Below, piece by piece: positions 24,815-33,423 of a stretch of 64,000 nt of DNA. Made by a program: the position numbers and the translations under genes. Position 1 is the first letter of the stretch. Every line of letters begins with the position of its first letter. Below the pieces are notes generated by a model. The model was not told the DNA's origin. It did not search any database and worked only from the letters and a program-made list of their open reading frames with translations. The DNA comes from Streptomyces sp. AM 4-1-1 (lineage in GTDB: Bacteria > Actinomycetota > Actinomycetes > Streptomycetales > Streptomycetaceae): the NCBI RefSeq assembly GCF_029167625.1, contig NZ_CP119145.1, forward strand, positions 6,324,001 through 6,388,000, written 5' to 3'.

Positions 24815-26032
24815 ATGGCGAGGGCGGATGAGTTCGTGGACGGGGCGACGGCTTTCGCCGAGCGCGTCGAGGAGCTTCGGATCGCCCGAGCGCGGTCCGC
24901 GTCGGACACGCACCTCCTGCTGGACGCGGCGCTCTTCGAACTGGAGCATGTGGCCGAGAGACTGTGGCCCGCGTTCGAGCGGCTGCGCGACCGGGAGAGC
25001 GGGGCGTGCCCGGCCGACGGGGCCGAGCAGCGGCTCCTGAGAGCCTTCTTCGAGCGCCTGCCGCTGCCGGTGGCGGTGACCGACCGTGACACGGTCGTAC
25101 GACGGGTCAACAGGGCCACGGCGCGACTCACCGGCGTCCGGGCCGCCGCGATGACCGGCCGGGAGTTCACGTCCCTCCTGCGGCCGGGCGACCGAGCGGC
25201 GCTGCGCACCCGGACCGCCGCCGTGGCCCGCGGCGAGGGGCCACGCGCGCTGCGGGTGCGGCTGGGACACGGACCGCACCCGGCGTTCCGGGCGACGCTC
25301 ACCGCGCTGCGTCTGCCGGACGAGCCCTACCCGGCGGTGCTGCTGCTCCTCCAGGCCGACCCTCAGGTCCCGGGAAGCACGGTCACGGTGTCCGGGACGC
25401 TCGTCGGCGACGACCGGTCGGCCTGCGCGATGCCGGGTCCCGCCACCCCGCTCCCGCACCCGGCGGCTGATCTGCTCGACGCGACCACCACCGCGCTGCT
25501 GCGGAGCCCGTCCAGAGGCACGACGGGGGCGCTGGCCGGGGCCGCGGGTGTGCTGCGTGACCGGTTCGCGGACTGGGTGTGCGCCGATCTGACGGTCGGC
25601 GGCGCCCTGCGCAGGACGACCGTCCTGGGCCCTCCGGGTGGCCGGGCCGCCGTCCTGTCGAAGACCCTCATGGATCAGGACCCCCGGCACTGCCCGGTCG
25701 TACGCGACACGGCGGGAGGTGGAGCGACGACGTTGCTGGTGCGGTCCGGCGAGGACCCCGACCGCTTCGACCCCGACTGCTTCGGCAGGGCCGCCGACGG
25801 TGTCTCCGTCCTCCTCAGGGCACGGGCGTCGTCACTGCTCTGCGTACCGCTGGCGGTCCCACCGGACGCCGGAGGGCGGCCGCTGGGGGCGCTCACGTTG
25901 ATCAGGACCGGTGACCGGCCGCCGTTCTCACCGTCCGAGGCGCGCACCGCCGAGCTGGTCGCCCGCCATATGGCACTGGCTGTTCTGCGCCCCGGAGTGC
26001 CTGCTCCCGCAATTGCTCGCAGCAGCGGCTGA
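24815..26032 (+). CDS. PAS-GAF sensory protein
   Basis: A 405-residue soluble protein. An N-terminal helical segment (about 1-70) is followed by a PAS domain (about 75-185, 'FFERLPLPVAVTDRDTVVRRVN') and a GAF-like domain (about 225-395, 'RASSLLCVPLAV' to 'GALTLIRTGDRPPFSPSE'). There is no kinase, phosphatase or DNA-binding domain, so an output partner is needed. Its last 131 bases overlap the convergent sigma factor gene. No clear Shine-Dalgarno precedes ATG 24815. The neighbouring ANTAR protein (27073) and sigma factor are candidate partners. Confidence 0.78.
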   Translation: MARADEFVDGATAFAERVEELRIARARSASDTHLLLDAALFELEHVAERLWPAFERLRDRESGACPADGAEQRLLRAFFERLPLPVAVTDRDTVVRRVNRATARLTGVRAAAMTGREFTSLLRPGDRAALRTRTAAVARGEGPRALRVRLGHGPHPAFRATLTALRLPDEPYPAVLLLLQADPQVPGSTVTVSGTLVGDDRSACAMPGPATPLPHPAADLLDATTTALLRSPSRGTTGALAGAAGVLRDRFADWVCADLTVGGALRRTTVLGPPGGRAAVLSKTLMDQDPRHCPVVRDTAGGGATTLLVRSGEDPDRFDPDCFGRAADGVSVLLRARASSLLCVPLAVPPDAGGRPLGALTLIRTGDRPPFSPSEARTAELVARHMALAVLRPGVPAPAIARSSG

Positions 26033-26780
26033 TCAGTCGCGACACGTGCATCTGGGATATGCCCAGCGCCTCGGCGATGCTGGTCTGCGTCATGTCCCGG
26101 AAGAACCGCATGTACAGGATGCGCCGCTCGCGTTCCGACAGACCGCGCAGGCCCGGTTTGACCGCCTCGCGGTTGACCACGGCGTCGAGGGCCGGATCGG
26201 GTCCGCCGAGGGCGTCCCCCAGCGTGTACCCGTCCTCCGTGCCCGACAGCTCCGCGTCCAGCGACAGGGCGCTGTAACTGTTCAGGGCCTCCAGGCCGAG
26301 CAGCGCGTCCGCCACGGTCATCCCGGCCCGGTCGGCGATCTCGGCGGTGGTGGGGGAGTGGCCCTGGTGGACCTGCCCCAGCTCGTGGAGAGCGGCCCGG
26401 ACGCCGGTGCGCAGCTCCTGGACCCTGCGCGGCACGTGCAAGTCCCACATGTGGTCCCGGAAGTGCCGCTTGACCTCACCGACCACGGTGGGGACGGCGT
26501 AGCTCGCGAAGGCGGTCCCCCGGCAGGGTTCGTAACGGTCGACGGCCTTGACCAGACCGACGGCCGCGACCTGGCGCAGATCCTCCAGCGACTCGCCGCG
26601 GTCGCGGAACCGCCCGGCCAGCCGTTGCGCCATCGGCAGCCAGGCGCAGACGAGATCCTGTCGCAGCCGTTCGCGCTCGGGGCCTTCCGGCAGCGCGGCC
26701 AGTCTGCGGAAGGCCGCCTCGGTGTCGGGGGCGTCGGTGTGCGGATGCCGGTGTCTGCTGTGTGCGGGGGCAGTGCGCAT
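25902..26780 (-). CDS. SigB/SigF-type RNA polymerase sigma factor
   Basis: A 292-residue sigma-70 group 3 factor. Region 2 is 'QDLVCAWLPMAQRLAGRF' to 'GTAFASYAVPTVVGEVKRHF', region 3 'SPTTAEIADRAGMTVAD', and region 4 'LSERERRILYMRFFRDMTQT' with helix-turn-helix 'SIAEALGISQMHVSRLI'. This is the SigB/SigF stress and development class. ATG 26780 is chosen; the longer frame has a composition unlike sigma factors. No anti-sigma gene is adjacent, so control may be through the PAS-GAF protein or genes elsewhere. The last 131 bases overlap the convergent PAS-GAF gene. Confidence 0.9.
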   Translation of the reverse strand: MRTAPAHSRHRHPHTDAPDTEAAFRRLAALPEGPERERLRQDLVCAWLPMAQRLAGRFRDRGESLEDLRQVAAVGLVKAVDRYEPCRGTAFASYAVPTVVGEVKRHFRDHMWDLHVPRRVQELRTGVRAALHELGQVHQGHSPTTAEIADRAGMTVADALLGLEALNSYSALSLDAELSGTEDGYTLGDALGGPDPALDAVVNREAVKPGLRGLSERERRILYMRFFRDMTQTSIAEALGISQMHVSRLISRCCEQLREQALRGAEQPVPYGGRPARRCAPRTVRTAAGHRS

Positions 26781-26995
26781 GGTGCTGTCAGCTCCCTGAC
26801 GGGGGTGTCCCGTACCGGTACATCGGTCGCCGTGGGAACCCGGCCCGGGCGCCGCGCGCCCGGAGCGGTCCAGCTCCCACGGGCGTGCCTGCTGTCCGAA
26901 GCACACCGAGGAATTGCCCCGTATGGCCCGTTTCCAAACAATTTTTCTGATAAGCGTCCCGGGGGCGGTGTGGCGCACGGGGTGTGCCGGGGGGA

Positions 26996-27030
26996 GCGCC
27001 GGGGGGAGCGCCGGGGGTAGTGGTGTACGT
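26996..27030 (+). repeat. 12-base G-rich tandem repeat
   Basis: Two and a half copies of GCCGGGGGGAGC between the ANTAR and sigma genes. It is a short, slippage-prone tract with no clear role. Confidence 0.7.
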
Positions 27031-27072
27031 GGGCTCGTGGCGGGACCGTCTCGGGCCAGCCGTGGCGTGGGC

Positions 27073-27525
27073 TCAGCGTCCCGGGGCGTTCCCGCGCATC
27101 CGGGCGAGCGCCGCCCGCATCGCGGACCGGACCGCCTCGGGCGGTGGCGGACCGCCGACGCCCTCCACCACCGCCTCCGCGACGTGGCGAAGCTTGATGT
27201 TGGTGTGCTGGGAGGTCTCCACGAGGATCTGCCACGCCTCTTCCGGCGTGCACCGTCCGGCCGCCATGACGATGCCGCGCGCCATGTCGAGCAGGGGGCG
27301 CGAGGCCAGTGCCTTCCGCAGCCCCTCGATCTCCTCCCTCAGTGCCGCCGACTCCCTCAGCGCCACCGCCTCCCGCAGTCCCTCGGCCTCCTCCCGCAAC
27401 GCTCCTGCCCCCCGGCCGGGGACGGGGGCGGAGGAAGGAGGCGGCGCCTCGACGGGCATGTTTTGGTGGCCGGACCCGGAACGGCGCGCGGGGTCGGCGG
27501 GAGGTGGCGCGTCTCCGTGCCTCAT
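27073..27525 (-). CDS. ANTAR-domain RNA-binding protein
   Basis: A 150-residue protein. The first half is Pro/Ala-rich and then coiled-coil (repeated 'LREEAEGLREAVALRE', about 40-70). The C-terminal ANTAR domain (about 72-128) contains 'LDMARGIVMAAGRCTPEEAW' and the last helix 'LRHVAEAVV'. ANTAR proteins bind paired hairpins in leader RNAs to prevent termination. In actinobacteria they often work with GAF or PAS sensors, and here a PAS-GAF protein lies 1 kb away. It lies upstream of the sigma gene in the same orientation. Confidence 0.88.
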   Translation of the reverse strand: MRHGDAPPPADPARRSGSGHQNMPVEAPPPSSAPVPGRGAGALREEAEGLREAVALRESAALREEIEGLRKALASRPLLDMARGIVMAAGRCTPEEAWQILVETSQHTNIKLRHVAEAVVEGVGGPPPPEAVRSAMRAALARMRGNAPGR

Positions 27526-27607
27526 GGCGTTCCCTCTCTTCCTTCCGGCGCGGGTCCGGGACGGGACGGCATTGCCCCAGACCCGCGTGGCGGGGCCGAC
27601 TCCCCGG

Positions 27608-27655
27608 GTGACCGGTCCGACATCACCAGTCGAGTGACCGTCCCGACATGACCAG
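27608..27655 (+). repeat. Imperfect 22-base direct repeat upstream of the ANTAR gene
   Basis: GTGACCGGTCCGACATCACC (27608 on) recurs at 27634-27655 as GTGACCGTCCCGACATGACC, followed by AG in both cases. It lies in the roughly 250-base intergenic stretch 27526-27779, which otherwise shows no gene. It may be a paired binding site or a duplication. Confidence 0.5.
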
Positions 27656-27779
27656 GTTCGGCGGCACGCGCCGCACCGGCCAGTGGCGGAGGCTCATCGG
27701 AGTCGTCATCCGTGCCCGGGGCGGGGGCGGGCGCCCGCTGGAGCCGTCTCCGTGCCCGGGTGCGGGTGACGGCCGCCGC

Positions 27780-28697
27780 TCAGCTGTCACGTACCGCGTC
27801 CACGGCCATCAGCCGGGCGCGTCGCCGGGCCGCCCCGCGCCCGTCGGCGGAGAGGCACCAGTCCCACCACCGGTCCAGTGCCGCCGCCGTCACCCCGTCG
27901 GCGGGCAGCACGGCGGGCCAGCGCAGTGCCCGTGCCTGGGCCGAGACCTTGGCGCCCCCGCGCACCGGGTCGACGACCAGCGCCGGCGTGCCCGCCCGCA
28001 GCGCCAGGACCATGCCGTGCAGCCGGTCGGTCAGCACCACGTCCAGTGCGCCGAGCAGTGCCAGATACTGGTCGGCGGTCCGGCACAGCCGCCAGTCGTC
28101 GACGGCCAGCCGGGTCTCCGCCGCCACCCGGGCACAGTCCTTGCCCGAGACCCACTCCGTCAGGGCCGCCGCGACCGCGTCGTGGTCGCGGCGGCCGCCG
28201 TACTCCCCCTGCCCGTACGTCAGCGCGATCCCGGCGACCGGTGGCGCCGGGCGGAGCGGGGCCACCGCCGACAGGTCCGGAAGGGACCGTCCGCCGGGTG
28301 AGTCACGCGCGACGACCCGGTCGAACCCCGTCACCGCGGGCGCGCCCGGATCGATCACGCTGACCCCGAGGGCCAGCCGTCGGCAGCTGGAAAAACGCTG
28401 GTGCAAACGAGTGAACTGATCACCGTGCAGCGGTCCGCAGACGAACAGCACCTGCTCGTACGCGGACGGCTCCGCCGCCTCCAGGGACATCTCACGGGGT
28501 GCGAAGCCCGGACTCCACGCCGTGTCGTGCCGGACACCCAGACGGTCCAATGCCGCGGAAACGGCCCGTTGGGCCAGTGCGTCCCCCGCCGTTACCTCGC
28601 CGTCGCGGAAACTGAACCATCCGGTCAGCAGCAGCCGTCCGGTCGCGCTGCGCGGTGCGAGCAGTTCGTCCAGAGTGGTGGACAAGGCGTACGGCAT
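27780..28697 (-). CDS. Polysaccharide pyruvyl transferase family protein
   Basis: A 305-residue GT-B-like protein of the PS_pyruv_trans family (CsaB/WcaK relatives), which add ketal-linked pyruvate from PEP to sugars. 'LLTGWFSFRDGEVTAGDALA' replaces the usual N-terminal Gly-rich loop. The C-terminal half has 'TADQYLALLGALDVVLTDRLHGMVLALRAGTPALVVDP', the family's most conserved block. ATG 28697 has GGAAGGGG upstream. It is divergent from the heptose/glycan operon across 333 bases and most likely decorates the same product. Confidence 0.82.
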   Translation of the reverse strand: MPYALSTTLDELLAPRSATGRLLLTGWFSFRDGEVTAGDALAQRAVSAALDRLGVRHDTAWSPGFAPREMSLEAAEPSAYEQVLFVCGPLHGDQFTRLHQRFSSCRRLALGVSVIDPGAPAVTGFDRVVARDSPGGRSLPDLSAVAPLRPAPPVAGIALTYGQGEYGGRRDHDAVAAALTEWVSGKDCARVAAETRLAVDDWRLCRTADQYLALLGALDVVLTDRLHGMVLALRAGTPALVVDPVRGGAKVSAQARALRWPAVLPADGVTAAALDRWWDWCLSADGRGAARRRARLMAVDAVRDS

Positions 28698-29030
28698 CGG
28701 CGTCCCCTTCCGCTCGTGTTCGGTGCCGCAAACGTTAGTGCGACGGGAAGCAACTCCGGATCGGTCGGTGAGGTCGATGTGCAGAACCGAGAAGCGGGGG
28801 CACTCCGCATCGGTGCCGGGAAATGGCGGCGAACCGAGGACGGGGCAGCCGGGCCGGGAGCGCCCCACGCGTCCGGAACCGGCCCGTCGTGGAGCGGCCG
28901 GCAGCCGGCCGGCCCTCGCCGTACGGCCGGGAGAGAACCGGCCCCCGTCCCTCAGGACCCGGATTCGGCACGGCCTGTTCCGAGCCGCGAACAGCCCCGG
29001 AGGCCGGCCCGCCGACAGGAAGGTTGTCGC
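28698..29030. other. Divergent promoter region of the glycan cluster
   Basis: 333 bases between the pyruvyltransferase gene and the twelve-gene operon. Promoters for both must lie here, but I find no convincing -35/-10 pair, palindrome or additional gene. The ribosome binding site of the rightward gene (GGAAGG, 29018-29023) is visible. Confidence 0.5.
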
Positions 29031-30083
29031 ATGACGCCTGTGAGTGAGCGGCGGCAGTGGCGCCGCGCCGCGGTGACCGGAGGCGCCGGATTCCTCGGCT
29101 CGCACCTCTGTGAACGCCTCCTGAACGAAGGCGTCGAGGTCGACTGCGTGGACAATCTGTCCTCCGGATCGGCCGACAACGTGGACCATCTCACCGGGCG
29201 GCCCGGCTTCACCTTCGTCGACTGCGACGTGTCCGGGCCGGACTGCGTGGACCGGCTGAGCGGGCCCTACGACCTGGTACTGCACTTCGCCTGCCCCGCG
29301 TCCCCCGTCGACTATCTGCGGATGCCGCTGGAGACCCTGGACGTCGGCAGCCTCGGCACCCGTAACGCGCTGGCGGTCGCCCACCGCGACGGCGCCCGCT
29401 TCCTGCTCGCCTCCACCTCCGAGGTGTACGGCGACCCGCTCGTCCACCCCCAGCGCGAGGACTACTGGGGGAACGTCAATCCGGTCGGGCCGCGCAGTGT
29501 CTACGACGAGTCGAAGCGGTTCTCCGAGGCGCTGGTCACCGCCCATGTGAGCGTGAAGGGCACCGACGCGGGCATCGTGCGCCTCTTCAACACGTACGGC
29601 CCGCGTATGCGCGCCCACGACGGCCGGGCCGTCCCCACCTTCATCTGCCAGGCCCTGGCGGGCGAACCGATCACCCTCGCCGGGGACGGCAGCCAGACCC
29701 GGTCCCTGTGTTACGTGGACGACACCCTGGACGGGGTCCTGCGGGTCGCGGCCAGCCGTTCCGTACGCCCCGTCAACATCGGTGGCAGCGAGGAGACGAC
29801 CGTACGGGAGATAGCCAGGCGGATCGTGAAGCTGACCGGCTCCACCTCCAGACTCGAATGCGTGGACCGGCCCGTCGACGACCCCGAACGCCGCCGCCCC
29901 GACACGACGCTGGCCCGCGAACTGTTCGGCTGGCAGCCGCACATCTCCTGGGAGGAAGGGCTGGAGCGGACCATCGCCCACTTCGCCGCCCGGTACGCCC
30001 CCGCCGAACTGACGCGCCCCACCGTGCTCCTGGAGACGCCCCTGCCCGTCGCCGCGTCCGAAGAACCCGCCCCCCAGCCGTAA
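29031..30083 (+). CDS. SDR nucleotide-sugar decarboxylase/epimerase, UDP-xylose-synthase-like
   Basis: A 350-residue extended SDR. NAD-binding is shown by 'VTGGAGFLGSHLCERLL' (about 16-32). The active site is Ser/Thr in 'LLASTSEVYGDP' and YxxxK in 'YDESKR'. The 'HFACPASPVDYLRMPLETL' block is the hallmark of UDP-glucuronate decarboxylases, which make UDP-xylose. It opens the operon. It lacks the features of HldD (ADP-heptose 6-epimerase), so it probably supplies a second sugar rather than epimerising heptose. Confidence 0.82.
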   Translation: MTPVSERRQWRRAAVTGGAGFLGSHLCERLLNEGVEVDCVDNLSSGSADNVDHLTGRPGFTFVDCDVSGPDCVDRLSGPYDLVLHFACPASPVDYLRMPLETLDVGSLGTRNALAVAHRDGARFLLASTSEVYGDPLVHPQREDYWGNVNPVGPRSVYDESKRFSEALVTAHVSVKGTDAGIVRLFNTYGPRMRAHDGRAVPTFICQALAGEPITLAGDGSQTRSLCYVDDTLDGVLRVAASRSVRPVNIGGSEETTVREIARRIVKLTGSTSRLECVDRPVDDPERRRPDTTLARELFGWQPHISWEEGLERTIAHFAARYAPAELTRPTVLLETPLPVAASEEPAPQP

Positions 30084-30095
30084 GGAGGTTTCCGC

Positions 30096-31733
30096 ATGCG
30101 TGTCCTCGGCATCAACGCGCTCTTCCACGACCCGGCCGCCGCGCTCGTCGTGGACGGCAAGGTCGTGGCGGCGGCCGAAGAGGAGCGCTTCAGCCGGCGC
30201 AAGCACGGGAAACGGCCGCTGCCGTTCTCCGCCTGGGAACTGCCCGAACTCTCCGCCCGCTGGTGTCTGGAACAGGCCGGGCTCACCCCCGCCGACCTGG
30301 ACGCCGTCGCCTACTCGTACGACCCCGAACTGTCCCTGCCCGCACAGCAGATGGGACTCGACGACCCCTGGGACCCGCTGCGCCAGGAGTACGCGCGCCG
30401 CGCCCCCGAATTCCTCGCCGAGGCACTGCCGGGGCTCGACCCGGCGAAGGTGCGCTTCGTCGCCCACCACGTGGCCCACGCGGCGTCGGCCGGACCCGCC
30501 TCCCCGTACGCGGACTGCGCGGTGCTCGTCCTCGACGGCCGCGGCGAATGCGCCTCCCAGCTCACCGGGCAGTACACCGACCGCACACTGAACGTCCTCT
30601 CCACGCAGCGCCTCCCCGAATCGCTGGGCCTGTTCTACGAGGACCTCACCGAACACCTCGGATTCCTGCGCAGCAGCGACGAGTTCAAGGTGATGGCCCT
30701 CGCCTCGTACGGCACCCCCCGCCACGCCGAACGAATCCGCGAGCACGTCCACGCCCGCGCCGACGGCGGGTTCCGGGCGAGCGGGGTGGACTGGGCCTCC
30801 CTCACACCCCGCCGCGCACCGGACACGCCGTGGACCCAGGACCACGCCGACCTGGCCGCCAGTGCCCAACTGTGCCTGGAGGACACCATCCTCGACCTGG
30901 CGCGCGAACTGCACGGGCGGACCGGCGAGAAGGTGCTGACCATGGCGGGCGGTGTCGCCCTGAACTGCGTCGCCAACACCCGCCTGTACCGCGAGAGTCC
31001 GTTCGAGACCGTGTGGGTCCAGCCGGCCGCGGGAGACGCCGGTACGGCCCTCGGCGCGGCCCTCCACGTCGCGGGGGAGGAGCGGGCGGTCACCGAGCCG
31101 ATGCCCACCGCCGCACTCGGCCGGGGCTGGCGCGACGAGGAACTGCGCGGCTGGCTGGAGAAGGCCGCGCTGCCCTACGAGGAACCCGAGGACATCGCCG
31201 CGGCGGTCGCCGAGGAACTCGCCCAGGACGGCATCGTCGCCTGGTTCCAGGGACGCAGCGAGTTCGGCCCCCGGGCGCTCGGACACCGCTCGCTCCTCGC
31301 CCACCCGGGCCGCGCCGAGAACCTGGAACGCCTCAACGCCGTCAAGGGCCGCGAGGAGTTCCGCCCGGTCGCCCCGATGGTCCTCGCCGAACGGGCGGCC
31401 GAACTCTTCGACGGGCCGCTGCCCAGCCCGTACATGCTCTTCGTCCACGAGGTCGCCGAGGAGTGGCGCTCGCGCATCCCCGCCGTGGTCCACGTCGACG
31501 GCACCGCCCGGGTGCAGACCGTCGACAGCGCCACCGAACCCCTGGTGGCGCGCATGCTCACCGCGTTCGAACGGCGCACCGGGCTGCCCGTCGTCGTCAA
31601 CACCAGCCTGAACACCGCGGGACGCCCCATGGTCGACCACCCACGGGACGCGCTGGAGTGCTTCGGTTCCGCGCCCGTCGACCTGCTGGCCATCGGCCCG
31701 TACCTGGTGCGCCGGGCGAAGGCGTTCTCATGA
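30096..31733 (+). CDS. O-carbamoyltransferase, NodU/CmcH family
   Basis: A 545-residue carbamoyltransferase. The N-terminal Kae1/YrdC-like ATPase part starts MRVLGINALFHDPAAALV and has the metal-binding 'AHHVAHAASA' and 'VLDGRGE'. 'MAGGVALNCVANTRLY' and 'GDAGTALGAAL' follow, then the C-terminal domain beginning 'FQGRSEFGPRALGHRSLL'. Such enzymes transfer carbamoyl phosphate-derived groups to sugar hydroxyls. AAGGAGG precedes the start, 12 bases after the previous gene. It probably carbamoylates a sugar of the cluster's glycan. Confidence 0.9.
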   Translation: MRVLGINALFHDPAAALVVDGKVVAAAEEERFSRRKHGKRPLPFSAWELPELSARWCLEQAGLTPADLDAVAYSYDPELSLPAQQMGLDDPWDPLRQEYARRAPEFLAEALPGLDPAKVRFVAHHVAHAASAGPASPYADCAVLVLDGRGECASQLTGQYTDRTLNVLSTQRLPESLGLFYEDLTEHLGFLRSSDEFKVMALASYGTPRHAERIREHVHARADGGFRASGVDWASLTPRRAPDTPWTQDHADLAASAQLCLEDTILDLARELHGRTGEKVLTMAGGVALNCVANTRLYRESPFETVWVQPAAGDAGTALGAALHVAGEERAVTEPMPTAALGRGWRDEELRGWLEKAALPYEEPEDIAAAVAEELAQDGIVAWFQGRSEFGPRALGHRSLLAHPGRAENLERLNAVKGREEFRPVAPMVLAERAAELFDGPLPSPYMLFVHEVAEEWRSRIPAVVHVDGTARVQTVDSATEPLVARMLTAFERRTGLPVVVNTSLNTAGRPMVDHPRDALECFGSAPVDLLAIGPYLVRRAKAFS

Positions 31734-32785
31734 GGCGCGCCGACCCCCCGGAGAACACCGCGTCCCCGGGAAGCACCGCGACCCCGGGTACCACCGCCGG
31801 CCCGGCCTACTCGGTGGTGATCCCCACCATCGGCCGCCCCTGCCTCGCGGACTGCCTCCGCGCGCTGGCTGCCGCCGCCGGGCCACGGCCGCACGAGGTG
31901 ATCGTCGTCGACGACCGGCCCGCGCCCCGAAGCGACCTCGAACTGGCCGCGGCCGGGCCGCTGCGCGGACGGATACGCGGCGCGGTCACCCGGGGGCGCG
32001 GCCCGGCCGCCGCGCGCAACGCCGGGCTGCGCCGGGTCACCACCCCGTGGGTGGTCTTCCTCGACGACGACGTACGCGTACTCCCCGACTGGGGTGAGCG
32101 GCTGGCCGCAGATCTCGCCGCCGCCACCCCGCGCACCGGCGGCGTCCAGGGCAGGCTGCGGGTCCCGCTGAGCGAGGACCGCAGACCGACCGACTGGGAA
32201 CGCTGCACGGCCGGACTCGAACAGGCCGCCTGGGCCACCGCCGACATGGCGTACCGCACCGAGGCGCTGATCGAGGTCGGCGGATTCGACGAGCGGTTCG
32301 GCCGGGCCTTCCGCGAGGACGCCGATCTCGCCCTTCGCGTCACCGACGCGGGCTGGGCCCTCGGCCGGGGCGACCGCGTCACCCTGCACCCGGTCAGGCC
32401 CGCGGACCGCTGGATCTCGCTGCGCACCCAACGCGGCAACGCCGACGATGTGCTGATGAGCCGGCTGCACGGCCCCGGCTGGTGGTCGCGGGCCGAGGCA
32501 CCGCGCGGCCGGCTGCCCCGACACCTCCTGGTCACCGCCGCCGCGCTCGCCGCGCCGGTGCTCGCCCTGACCGGCCGGCGCGGGCCCGCCGCCGCGGCCG
32601 CCGCGCTGTGGGCGCTGGGCACGGCCGAGTTCGCGGGCGCCCGCATCCTGCCCGGCCCACGCACCTCCGAGGAGATCGCCACCATGCTCTGCACGAGCGT
32701 GCTCATCCCCCCGCTCGCCGTCCGGCACTGGTGCGCGGGGCTGATCGCGCACCGGAAGGCGACACCGTGGCGAGGTGTGATGTGA
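31730..32785 (+). CDS. Family 2 glycosyltransferase with C-terminal membrane segments
   Basis: A 351-residue GT-A enzyme. 'YSVVIPTIGRPCLADCLRAL' binds the nucleotide, 'VVFLDDDVRV' is the DxD motif, and 'GGFDERFGRAFREDADLALR' carries the catalytic base region. After about residue 260 come hydrophobic segments (LVTAAALAAPVLAL, AAAAALWALGTAEFAG). It overlaps the carbamoyltransferase by four bases (ATGA). The donor sugar is unknown. Confidence 0.88.
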   Translation: MRRADPPENTASPGSTATPGTTAGPAYSVVIPTIGRPCLADCLRALAAAAGPRPHEVIVVDDRPAPRSDLELAAAGPLRGRIRGAVTRGRGPAAARNAGLRRVTTPWVVFLDDDVRVLPDWGERLAADLAAATPRTGGVQGRLRVPLSEDRRPTDWERCTAGLEQAAWATADMAYRTEALIEVGGFDERFGRAFREDADLALRVTDAGWALGRGDRVTLHPVRPADRWISLRTQRGNADDVLMSRLHGPGWWSRAEAPRGRLPRHLLVTAAALAAPVLALTGRRGPAAAAAALWALGTAEFAGARILPGPRTSEEIATMLCTSVLIPPLAVRHWCAGLIAHRKATPWRGVM

Positions 32786-33423
32786 CGCACCGTCAACCGG
32801 ACGGTGTCCGGGAACGGTCCGGCGCGTGCGACAGCGCGCCGGAGCCGAGGCGCGTCCTGGCCGCCGTTCTCTTCGACCGCGACGGCACCCTCGTCCACGA
32901 CGTCCCGTACAACCGCGACCCCGCCCTGGTCAGGGTGGTGCCGGGGGCGCGTGAGGCGGTACGGCTGCTGCGTGAGGCGGGGGTGGCGACCGGCGTCGTC
33001 AGCAACCAGTCCGGCATCGGCCGCGGCCTGCTCACCGACGACGACGTGCGCCGGGTGAACCGGCGCGTCGACGAACTCCTCGGCGCCTTCGACACCTGGG
33101 CGTACTGCCCCCATCACCCCGACGCCGGATGCGCCTGCCGCAAACCGGCGCCCGGACTGATCGTCCGGGCCGCCCGCACGCTCGGCGTCCCGCCCGCCGA
33201 CTGCGTCGTGATCGGCGACATCGCGGCGGACACCCGGGCGGCCAGCGCGGCCGGCGCGGACGGCGTCCTCGTCCCCAACGCCGCCACGCTGCCCGCCGAG
33301 ACCGCCGCCGAACCCCGTACCGCCCCCGACATCCTGACCGCGGTACGCGGACTCCTCGCCGTACGCGACACCCCCGGCCACCTCGCGCGGCCGGGGCCCG
33401 TCCGAGCGGGGTGGTCACGATGA
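32782..33423 (+). CDS. gmhB: Heptose-1,7-bisphosphate 7-phosphatase (GmhB-like HAD)
   Basis: A 213-residue HAD-IIIA phosphatase. Motif I is 'LFDRDGTLVHDVPYN', motif II 'VVSNQSGIGRG', and the zinc-binding loop 'CPHHPDAGCACRKP' is characteristic of GmhB. Motif IV is 'VVIGDIAADTRAA'. GmhB removes the 7-phosphate of D-glycero-D-manno-heptose 1,7-bisphosphate. GTG 32782 overlaps the upstream stop (GTGA). The presence of gmhA and hldE in the same operon makes this role firm relative to histidinol-phosphatase relatives. Confidence 0.9.
   Translation: MTHRQPDGVRERSGACDSAPEPRRVLAAVLFDRDGTLVHDVPYNRDPALVRVVPGAREAVRLLREAGVATGVVSNQSGIGRGLLTDDDVRRVNRRVDELLGAFDTWAYCPHHPDAGCACRKPAPGLIVRAARTLGVPPADCVVIGDIAADTRAASAAGADGVLVPNAATLPAETAAEPRTAPDILTAVRGLLAVRDTPGHLARPGPVRAGWSR

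Noticed and set aside
29031..30083. ADP-heptose 6-epimerase (HldD) assignment for the SDR gene
   Set aside because: The CPASP-VDY block and YDESK active site match UDP-glucuronate decarboxylases rather than HldD.
27780..31640. A 1286-residue minus-strand reading frame
   Set aside because: Only its last 305 codons (from 28697) encode a real protein; the rest is the antisense shadow of the carbamoyltransferase and SDR genes.
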